DNA from: Elysia marginata
Taxonomy: Eukaryota; Mollusca; Gastropoda; Plakobranchidae
Length of the DNA stretch: 24,620 nt
Reading direction: 5' to 3'
NCBI GenBank assembly: GCA_019649035.1
Contig: BMAT01005405.1
Span: forward strand, 79,222 to 103,841
Part shown: positions 1 through 8,045 of the stretch, piece by piece
Layout: the number at the start of each line of letters is the position of its first letter
How positions within the stretch are numbered: position 1 is the first letter of the stretch
Made by a program: the position numbers and the translations under genes
The notes under the pieces: generated by a model
What the model was told of the DNA's origin: nothing
Database searches by the model: none
The model's input: the letters and a program-made list of their open reading frames with translations, nothing else

Positions 1-1001
1 CATAAATGCTCATTTGAGTCCATAAAATAAAAAAGGTTAAACACTGTCATTATATTACTGTCAAGGTGGGGATAACACTCAGGAACAAACACTGGCTATA
101 AAATTCACTGTGCTCAAACTTGTCAAAGGCATATCTAGTCCACCAAATACTTAGTCTAACTTGCAATCAATACTGATTGACTTAACTATTTAAACTAGCT
201 GGCTAAGAGTCCTTCCTACGCTAAGAGAAGCTTGACAGAGCTGGGATGTTGTTACTCTACTGTCCAAGTATCCACAAGCTAATAAACTCTCTTTCCTTGA
301 CTTTATGATTGAATTAAGCAGGCCCTAGTTTACTTACTAGCCTAGTCCTACATGCAATAATTGAACCATGAGCTAACTCTCTACACATTCTCAAGCCTCT
401 AGACTAACCTATCTTGATCATCAAATTAAGGCAAGGTGTACACTACTATGTAAGTGCCTTACAACATGGTTTAAGGAAATTTTTGAACTTTCAGTTTCAC
501 TCTTAAAAAATCATTCAACATTTCAAAGATGACAATGACTATGATTGTTTTTAACTGACTGACTAAAATTAAGCCACTTAGTGGTTTTATTTATCATTGT
601 TTTAAACAAAATCACAATCACTGATAATCAGAAAAATATGATTACATGCTTAAAAATAAAAAGAATACTGACCATGGCAAATTGGGCGACACAACATCAG
701 CACTTGCTTTAAGTGACATATCTGGAGAAAAAAACAACATCTATAACTTTAAAAAAAATGTTCCTCATTAATGATTAAATAAGCGAGATTGATGTAAAAA
801 AATCTTGAAGTATTAACAAATATTTTGACTTATATCTATGTGTAGAGACTGAAAGTGTATTTTTGATGTGTAGGTAAATTATTGGGCAGAAATCATTAAA
901 AAATTTCATACATATATTCTGTGACTACACAACAATTCAAATGATCTAATCTAGAGAAATAATACAATCATCAGAGACTTAGTGATAGTCTATGGCGGCG
1001 G
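1..1001. other. AT-rich intergenic stretch, no gene recognised
   Basis: No long open frame, tRNA-like fold, transposon terminus or convincing exon with flanking splice sites was found on either strand. The stretch is AT-rich with short A and T runs. It could be intergenic or part of an intron of a gene further upstream; the sequence does not decide. Confidence 0.5.
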
Positions 1002-2037
1002 GCTGATGAAATGAAGGGATATGACTCTGATAAAATAAAGGGATATGACTGACAAAATGAAGGGAATAAATATCTCTAGGTCAGATTTATAGAGACCTAT
1101 TCTGTTGATGATAAAATGAAGGAAATTTTATGACTGGTAATTAAATCATGGCGGTGACCTGACAAAACGAAATGAACAAATCTCTTTGGATCAGACAAAT
1201 AAAGACTTATTCTGTAGATGACAATGAAGGAAATTTTATGACGGATAATTTAATCATAGTGGTGGCCAGACAAAATGAAGGGATATGACCTGACAAAACG
1301 AAGACTTATTCTGTAGATGACAAAATGAAGTAAATTCTATGACGGGTGGGCTGACCCAAAGAAAGAATACATTTCTTATCAGCAGCCATCCTGCTAGTTC
1401 TATCAACGTGGTGGGTTAAAATTTTAATTGTACATTGAACTTACTTTGGGGTGTTAAACGGAGGGGAGGAGCTAGGGGTATTGGTGAGTGGAGGTGGATG
1501 GTGTGCATGGGTGGGGGAGGTTAACAAGGCTGAAGGGATTCTTCTCTTCATTTCATCATCTTTAGCCACCCTGCTAAGTCTCGAAATTATACACAGACTC
1601 TGGTCTGCTAGACTATTGATGATTGAGGCATAGCCAACTTGTGCCATGCAAAAGCCTTGAGAGAAGCCACCAGGCAAGCTGCAACCAGCGAGCCAAGCAA
1701 CCGAGAGAGAGAGAATACCCTACCACCACATTTGTTTTACCTTCAGCTGCTTGCCAGTGTTGAAATAAATCCTTCCTGGAGAAGTAGGATTTCAAAATTG
1801 TGGTTTGATACTGGTATTCAGAAAAGTATTGGATCACCGCTTTTAAATTATTGTCATAAAATGTCCTTCATTTTTTCAACAGAATAAGTCTCTATTTGTC
1901 TGATCCAGAAAGATTTATTCCCTTCATTTCATCAGTGTCATAACTCATAATTTAGACATATACCTTCATTTCGTCAGTTTCATATCCCTTCATAAATTCA
2001 TTTCGTCAGTGTCATGTATCATTTCATTTTGTCAGCC
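1002..2037. mobile_element. Foldback / MITE-like element with compound inverted arms
   Basis: The left arm (about 1002-1350) has roughly three direct units of 99-110 bp. Each carries variants of CTGACAAAATGAAGGGATATGA, the phrase TCAGACAAATAAAGACTTATTCTGT and, at unit starts, ATGGCGGTG-like sequence. The right arm (about 1862-2037) has the same motifs in reverse complement: TTCATTTTGTCAG at the outer end, repeated TTCATTTCGTCAGT, and AATAAGTCTCTATTTGTCTGATCC. The outermost ends match as GGCTGAYRAAATGAA. The interior (about 1350-1860) has no recognisable coding sequence. The repeated subterminal motifs and inverted arms indicate a non-autonomous foldback DNA element. A target-site duplication is not clear; CTAT lies near both ends but is too short to rely on. 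Superfamily unknown. Confidence 0.65.
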
Positions 2038-2048
2038 AGACTATTTAA

Positions 2049-2419
2049 AATCTACTCCAGCGTTTGGCCCGAGGCGCTACATTTCACACTATTCTCTCCA
2101 TCCCTTTGTTTTTCAAAATCTTATTTGCGGCAAGTATGCTTCAATCTCTATAATCTACTCCAGCATATAAGTACCCGCTACAGATCTCATACACTCTCCA
2201 TCTGCTATACTTTGCACCAAACTCAGGCTTCACTAGAACTTCCGGGCCTATCGCTGGAACAGAATATTAAGAGACACCCACAATGACCAGGCTAGACTGA
2301 ATAGGTACTAGCAGTTCTCGTACACTGTCAACCTGCTACAGTTCTCAAACACTTTTCATCAAACTTAAGGCCAGCGGGCCAATCACTGGGAGAGATTATA
2401 GAGACACACCAGAGTGACC
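2049..2419. repeat. Degenerate tandem repeat, about 105-150 bp period
   Basis: Units 2181-2288 and 2312-2419 are both 108 bp and align along their length. Each begins CAG(A/T)TCTC(A/G)TACACT, has CAAACT(C/T)A(A/G)G in the middle, and ends near AGAGACAC followed by TGACC. An earlier, more diverged unit starts at 2049; its opening AATCTACTCCAGC recurs at 2152. The second full unit contains CCAGCGGGCCAATCACTGGG, which is related to a hairpin at 8524-8604. It directly abuts the foldback element on its left and may be related to it. Confidence 0.5.
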
Positions 2420-2661
2420 GATGGCATACTCTCCGCGAGCAACCATGTGCTAGGCTAAAGCTGAGAACGAGCCATGTGCGGTGGCACAGGTGATGAATGA
2501 AACCAAGGAGGCACTGTACGCTTTGTTTGGGGAATGAAGTGTACTCGATAGTAATCTGTGGCTGTAAAAAGTAATCGAATATGCGCTTTGCACGGTTGTA
2601 GGCCGATCCCAGGATTATGCCTAGTGCTCAATTAACCGTAACCCCACATTAATTTTCATAT
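2420..2661. other. Unassigned intergenic sequence
   Basis: No open frame of note and no repeat that I can pair elsewhere in the window. It separates the tandem repeat from the start of the interspersed repeat at 2662. Confidence 0.4.
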
Positions 2662-3584
2662 TAGCAAGGGGACCAAAAAAATTCAAATTGTCCAAATTCT
2701 TGCTTTTTTCATTTCAGTTGAAAGATCATAGAGCCAACCTTTCTGTACAAAAAACTTTTTAAAGTATCAAAATCCCTTCATAAATTTTTTTTTTTTTATA
2801 AAAAAGTTATGTCCATTTTACTGACGTGAAACCTAGGAAATTTTTTTGGACAATCATTTACAGAGAGATAGAGCAAAAAACGAGTTAGAAGGCGGTACAC
2901 ATTTGATCAGAAAATGAAGATTAAAAATTTTTAAATTAAAAAAAAATTTTTTTTTTCAAAGCAATTGGTACAAAACTTAGAAATTTTGTAGATTTTAGGG
3001 TGGGGATTTTGAAAAAAACTATTGAAGTTTGTTTGTCGCAATTACTTACTGGAGTACATGATGTAATATTATGTAACTTACGGACATATCTGTATGTAGT
3101 TAAATAAACATGGCATATATCTCCATTTTTCAAGCTATAAACTTGAAATTTTGCAGGTAAATCTTTCTTGGAGTGAAGATTTTAAAAATATTGCACATAA
3201 AGTTTTGAGTGGTATTTTTTGTTAAACACTGTCCTCTGATTGCATAATATCTCAGAGATAAAAGGGAAACACGGCACAGTTCAGCCATTAATGCAGCTGC
3301 TAGAAACATTCTAGGTGATTGGGTAGATTATAAGAGGATGAGGATTCTGAAGTTATCATAACGGCTGTCTCTAGCATAACTCTGAAGAGAGTCTCATGAT
3401 GTCACTTAATGTTATGTAACGCAAATCTTGTCATGTTATGTGACCAAGCTATTTGTCATTGCAAAAGAAAAAAAAGCAATAGCTTTTCTCCCTTGATTTT
3501 AGAGGCAGAATGGTTGAAATTTGGGAATGAATCTAATTGCCAAAACCTCAGTGTTTCCTGTTTAGTGTATGTTTTTGTAGATTA

Positions 3585-4515
3585 AGCTTCTCCATTTGCT
3601 ATTGATCACATTGATAAGGATAAGATACTGTTCTCTATAAAAGCTAAAAATCTTGGTGTTTATTTTGATGCGAAGTTGTCAATGGCCCATCATATCAATC
3701 ATTTGACCCAAATCATGTTCTTGGAGCTACGCAGAATTAAACAGATTCGATCTTTTTTAAATGAAGAAGCTGTGAAAACTCTTGTCTCCTCTTTCATTCT
3801 ATCTAGACTAGACTACTGCAATTCCTTGTTATATGGTTTACCCATGGACACCCTAAAGAGCCTTCAGCTGATTCAGAACAATGCTGCCCGTCTCATTATG
3901 AAAAAATGCAAAATTGATCATGTGTCACCCATGTTTAAACATTTACACTGGCTGCCTGTACAAGCTAGAAAAGAGTATAAGATCGCTGTTTTTTTTTAAG
4001 CTACAAAGGCATTCACGGCTATGCCCCTAATTATCTTAAAGGTCTTGGAAGCTTGTACATGCCTACGCGCAACTTAAGATCATGTAATAAAGCTCTGCTG
4101 TCAGTTCCATGTAAACCATCAAGAAAAGACGGTAATACTAGAGCCTACAGTGCAATGTGCCCCAGTAGTCTGGAATGCCCTTGCCCTTTCTATCAGGGAG
4201 GCTACGTCGGTAAATCAGTTTAAGACCCTTTTGAAAACATATTTGTTCACGCTATATGAAGACCTTAATTAGTTTGTGTCAAGAAATGTATCCGACTACC
4301 AATGGTCAATGTATATCCTTTTTTTCTTCTTTAATTTTGTACATGCACCTTTTGTTTTTCTTTTGCTTGTTTTAAATTGTTAATGGATTATGTTTTGTAC
4401 AAAATTGTCATTATGTCAGCATTGTTTGTTTGGGTAGATGTACTGTTGTAAAGAGCTTCGAGCCTACATGTAGGAAGAGGCGCTAGAAAATAACTTCATT
4501 ATTATATTATTATTA
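3585..4515 (+). mobile_element. 5'-truncated LINE (CR1/L2-like) inserted in repeat copy 1
   Basis: The insertion is defined by comparison with the uninterrupted copy at 12662-14312, where TTGTAGATTA joins TTATGTACATTTTC directly. Here 931 bp lie between them. The 3' end has the signature of CR1/L2-type retrotransposons: a GTAAAGAGCTTCGAGCCTA block, then GGCGCTAGAAAATAA, then an ATT microsatellite tail. A possible ATTA target duplication cannot be separated from the ATT tail. The 5' end is truncated inside the reverse transcriptase coding region, as expected for incomplete target-primed reverse transcription. Confidence 0.85.
3586..4272 (+). pseudogene. Broken C-terminal end of a LINE reverse transcriptase
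   Basis: The frame starting at 3586 reads the end of the palm and the thumb region of a non-LTR reverse transcriptase, with KNLGVYFDAKLSM, then FILSRLDYCNSLLYGLP, then IQNNAARLI and HWLPV. It stops just after 3990 at a run of Ts. The protein resumes in another frame near 4002 (YKGIHGYAPNYL) and, after a second shift near 4159, in a third frame (PVVWNALALSIREA) up to the stop at 4270-4272. At least two frameshifts and the missing N-terminal part make it inactive. The order of motifs matches CR1/L2-like proteins; clade assignment is from memory of the family. Confidence 0.85.
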
Positions 4516-4534
4516 TTATGTACATTTTCTAATA

Positions 4535-5375
4535 CAGTGGAATCCGCGAGAAGTCAACTCGCTTGAAGTCAACTCTAGGTTCAAGTCAACACCTTGCAAC
4601 GGTCCCATTTTTTTTCCTTCTTTATTAAAGTAACTTTATTTCGTATTAAGTCAACAGCTTCGGACCTATTTTCGCTTAAAGTCAACACCTCGTGGTGAAA
4701 TTGAAAGATAAAGAGAGACCCCAGATGGGTCTTGATAGAGACAAAGAGAAATAGTGGAGGTGGGTGGGTGGGCGCTCTTTGTTTCCAATCATGATTCAAG
4801 ACACAGCGTGCAGCGCTTGTTCGCCTGCCTGGGCTTGACTCTGGTTGTGACAAAACACACTTTGTTTGCACCATGTCTGGCGCAGGTCTACAATCTGCCA
4901 GATTACCCATTAGATCAAACACAGCTTGACCAAAGTCTACCTGGAATGAACTGACCCGTGAGACTGTCGCATGGCAGTTAGAATTCTCGACGTCCCTCCC
5001 AAACATCTTGCTAAACGTCGCCTAAGCACAGAGCAAACATTTATCGATTACCTGTGTGCTAGTTCATTCATAACGCCTGAGTGATGCGCTTTATCTATGT
5101 CTAGACCGCAAATAACATGCCGTCAACACTTGATATTGACAGTCATTTACGGATTTTTTTTCCCGATTAGGCGGGGAAAATTTCCTGACTTCACGATGAC
5201 TTTAGATAGAAAAAATTCCGTTCCCTGGGATTTTTCCCGATTTCGCGGGTCCGACTGTATTGCAATATGTTGCAACCCCCCCTCCCCCTCCCCATGAAAA
5301 TGGATAAAGTCAACCTCGCTTAAAGTCAACACTTTTTTTCGGTCCCGAAGTGTTGACTTTATCCGGATTCCACTG
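4535..5375 (+). mobile_element. Pogo-like DNA transposon derivative (841 bp) with TA target duplication
   Basis: The termini are inverted repeats: CAGTGGAATCCGCGAGAAGTC at the left, and CAGTGGAATCCGGATAAAGTC as the reverse complement of the right end. TA flanks both sides (4533-4534 and 5376-5377), and the inverted copy in intron 2 has the empty site with a single TA at 12852-12853. TIRs starting CAGTGGAA and TA targeting are typical of the pogo/Tigger branch of Tc1/mariner elements. AAGTCAAC recurs at 4551, 4566, 4583, 4648, 4679, 5307 and 5323, and in reverse at 5352. No intact transposase is present; see the possible remnant at 4939-5025. Confidence 0.9.
4939..5025 (+). pseudogene. Possible remnant of pogo-type transposase C-terminus
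   Basis: The frame from 4939 reads TWNELTRETVAWQ and then a short tail to a TAA at 5023-5025. Many pogo/Tigger-type DDE transposases have a Trp-x-x-(Val/Leu)-(Thr/Ser)-x-Glu-Thr-(Ile/Val) segment close to their C-terminus, and this peptide fits that pattern. The position inside a TA-flanked element with pogo-like termini supports the reading. It is short and could be chance. No catalytic Asp residues are recognisable around it. Confidence 0.35.
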
Positions 5376-5582
5376 TATCTCCATGACACAGACACCATTA
5401 CGCTACATTACGCAATAAAGACCTGTAGTCAAAATGTATGATGTAGGCCTACATTTCATGAAATAGTTTTGCCATGGTGTTAAATGAAATTTCATTGAAA
5501 AAGATTTCTTTTTGAGTTTTTCCATTCACTTATTAAGTGTTTTACTTACAATCAGTAACTAGCTATTATGCTATATCAAGAG

Positions 5583-7730
5583 TTGAAGCCTCACCATACC
5601 TCATGGACATGATTAAAAAAACAAACTTAGGGGGGCTATTTTTCTTGATCCTCTACATGTATTTCCAGCCTTATCAGTAAATAAATTCTGTTCTTCAGTT
5701 TCGACTTATTCCAAAAGCATCCAATAGACTGGTGGTTTTAATCAACAAATGGTTCATTCATTGCTTTTTTTTTTTTAGTTAAAAGAGTACAAAATTGATA
5801 GATCTAGATCTAGTAATGGAAAACATCCACTTGTGTAGACATAGACTTAAGCTCCAAGACATTGTAATATGCAAGCTAAAGAGAAGAAAACGTAACATTT
5901 CATAAGAAGAAAGATGGAAGAGCGTTGATTTTCTTTAATTATACATTTACTTTAAAATCGGGCATAAAATGATAAAGAAATTTGCGCTGGGCCCAATGAT
6001 ATCGACGGGAAAACTAGATCTACCACAGCGAATTTCCAGTTGCATTGGGCAGATCGAGCAACCTTGATGACAAGTACTGTAAAGAAAATGTTTCCTTCAA
6101 AATAACTTTTAACTTTCTTTGAGACAAATTAAAATTAGCTTTAATTTAAACATGTGAACAATTCTTGAGTTCTTATAAATTTCTTCCAGTTCCAATATAT
6201 GCGGTGGGCAGAAAATGCGCATATTCATTAGGCTTAGAATCTATCGGTACCATACGAAAAGTGCGACCGAATGAACTTGACCCCTGAACTCGCGAGAGTT
6301 CACGTCAACATTCTCTAATGTGACTGGTCAATGAAAAAGCGGTATTAGACTATTACTATTACTTCAGCACACCCCCATCTCATGATAACCGGCGTTCTTC
6401 ACCTGCATACTTAGGTGGGTAAGGGGCTGAACTCCTGGGCGCCAATTCCCTAGAGCTAGAGTCGGGATGTTAATTCGCCAATCGCGTTTCACCATTTTTC
6501 TTGCCTTTAAATTGCTGCTACTTTTAAACTACCGCACCGATTTGCATATATATACATATTAATACTTGAGATTTCCTAGAAATAGAATACAGCTCAAAGT
6601 ATCCTCAAAGTGAACTGACCATAGGAAACGAAACAACGGACTTCAACTTTGCGAACTCATATCAGATATCTCAGCTTCTATGAACTGCATATAAACAAAA
6701 CAACCACGTGAAAGATCAACATTTCATCTGAATGTATGTGAAGTTTCATAACACTCCGACGATGTTTAGTAGGTCAAATTATCACGTGAATACAACACCC
6801 ACAAAAAGTATACCGCGAGAGCGCTGCCTGCTTGTCCAAACCAGCGAGGCTGTCTGGTCGCATTGCTATTCATTATGAAATTATCTTCATGCTGTAGCCA
6901 TTTTCTCGGCGGTAATTGTCACATCGACGCTCTGTCACACAATGAATTAAGCAGAGACAGCATTTCTTGAAATAAAAAAATTGAATGAACAGTGAATACA
7001 TTTTTATACTAGATCTAGTACTACTTCTAGAGGCAGCCACTGCGCAATCAAATGATTGTAGCCTACATACCGCTTATTTTAGTACCACCGTTAGTGTCTA
7101 TGCACCATGCTATCATGGTCTGAACGCAGTGCTGTGGGCAGATAACTAACACATTGAAAATAGCTTGTAAACCACAGTTTTACCTTTTCGGACTTTAGTT
7201 CTTGACTCTTGACTGACTTGAGCAAGCTACGTCTACGGGGATATTGCTTTGCAAGATTCAAGGCTGAATTCATAGATTTATATACAGGTCTTGAATCTAT
7301 AACTATTTAGCTTGAACTTACTTAGTCCATATCAAGGCTCTAGCAGTACTTTAACATAGCAGCCTAAAACAGTTTTGAAGAAAAACAAACTTTCTAAAAT
7401 CAGTTTGACCCAATGACCAGACCGTCTACTTTCGGTTCCCAGGTTTTTGTTGACAATATTTCCCGGCAAAAAATTAGGAATTGCACTGCTTCAGAACAAT
7501 ATTAGAACGTTTGATTAACATTTATTTCGAGAAAAAATATTTTCTTAAACCCAAACCATTATTTTTAATTTCATTAATAAATAAATCGCTTTGATCTTTG
7601 AAGTATATAAATACCATTTATTTATTTTAGGATTTTCTTATTTTTAAACGGCGTGTATCCGCATAATGATCAAAATAGTTAGGTCTCGTTGGAAACCACA
7701 CGAGAATGGGAAGTACTATGCGACTTCAAC
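5583..7730. other. Upstream flank of KSR, no gene recognised
   Basis: There is no supported coding region here. Visible elements are two CACGTG E-boxes (6705-6710, and 6783-6788 within TCACGTGA), an ACTCGCGAGAG block at about 6288-6298, and GATCTA-type palindromic repeats at 5799-5813 and 7008-7019. Part of this may be promoter or a 5' non-coding exon of the KSR gene, but no TATA box or splice pair is convincing. Confidence 0.45.
6782..6789. promoter_or_regulatory. E-box palindrome TCACGTGA
   Basis: This is a perfect 8-bp palindrome of the type bound by bHLH-zip factors of the USF/MITF/Myc class. A second CACGTG lies 78 bp upstream at 6705-6710. Both are about 1.1 kb before the KSR start codon. 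Use in vivo is not shown by sequence; short motifs occur by chance. Confidence 0.25.
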
Positions 7731-7739
7731 ATGGCGGAG
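7727..7739 (+). promoter_or_regulatory. YY1-like CAACATGGCGGAG motif
   Basis: The sequence matches the AAnATGGCGGC core of YY1-type sites, which often sit at or just after transcription starts and supply an ATG. It is 153 bp before the KSR start codon and contains the start of the short upstream ORF. This suggests that the KSR transcript may start just upstream; inference only. Confidence 0.35.
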
Positions 7740-7808
7740 CTGAAGATAGTACTACTGCTGATCAAAATAAACACTTTTAACCTGGGTCATAGATCTATAT
7801 TCGGCTGA
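7731..7808 (+). CDS. Upstream ORF (25 codons) before the KSR start
   Basis: An ATG in ATGGCGGAG context (C at -3, G at +4) opens a 25-codon frame rich in Leu/Ile (MAELKIVLLLIKIN...) that ends with TGA at 7806-7808, 75 bp before the KSR ATG and in a different frame. If the mRNA begins upstream of it, this uORF could reduce translation of KSR. It resembles no protein that I know, and a coding role for the peptide itself is not supported. Confidence 0.3.
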   Translation: MAELKIVLLLIKINTFNLGHRSIFG

Positions 7809-7883
7809 TCTTTGACTTAAATCATTATGCGTGCTGGGTTGATAGTTATGAACAGATATTTGTCTTACTTTGATATTTAAACT

Positions 7884-8045
7884 ATGTCTTCAACAAGGAA
7901 TGAAGAGCAAGCAGTTCTCGATGCTACTCGGACTTGTACCAACAATCAATCTATGATTGATCTAACGTCAAAGCATCTTGAGGAGCTGAGAACGCAGTGC
8001 GCTTCAACAGACAAAATTACACAGCAAGAAATAAAAGAAGCTGAG
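7884..8045 (+). CDS. KSR: KSR exon 1 (start codon; CA1 coiled coil)
   Basis: Residues 1-54. The stretch around LTSKHLEELRTQCA and TQQEIKEAE aligns with the vertebrate KSR1 pattern of LRGLRTKCA and TQQEIRTLE, the first helix pair of the CA1 coiled coil. Start choice: ATG with A at -3 and an in-frame TAA immediately upstream. The donor is GAG/GTCAGT at 8046 (phase 0). The N-terminus is shorter than the Gly/Ala-rich leader of human KSR1. Confidence 0.93.

Larger units (their letters stand above)
2662..5582 (+). repeat. Interspersed repeat, copy 1, split by two insertions
   Basis: Homology to the inverted copy at 12662-14312 begins at TAGCAAGGGGACC and ends at AGCTATATCAAG. It runs across both insertions: 2662-3584, 4516-4534 and 5376-5582 are colinear with the other copy, with moderate divergence. 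Without the LINE fragment (931 bp) and the pogo-like element (841 bp) the repeat is about 1.15 kb. The two ends are not inverted repeats of each other, and no coding sequence is visible in the ancestral part, so I cannot assign a class. It could be a degraded non-autonomous transposon or an old segmental duplicate. Confidence 0.8.

Noticed and set aside
1441..1887. Several overlapping short open frames on both strands
   Set aside because: They sit in the interior of the foldback element, are compositionally biased and show no protein-family features.
4581..5006. 141-codon reverse-strand open frame
   Set aside because: It lies within the pogo-like element, has no recognisable motifs and overlaps the more plausible plus-strand transposase remnant.
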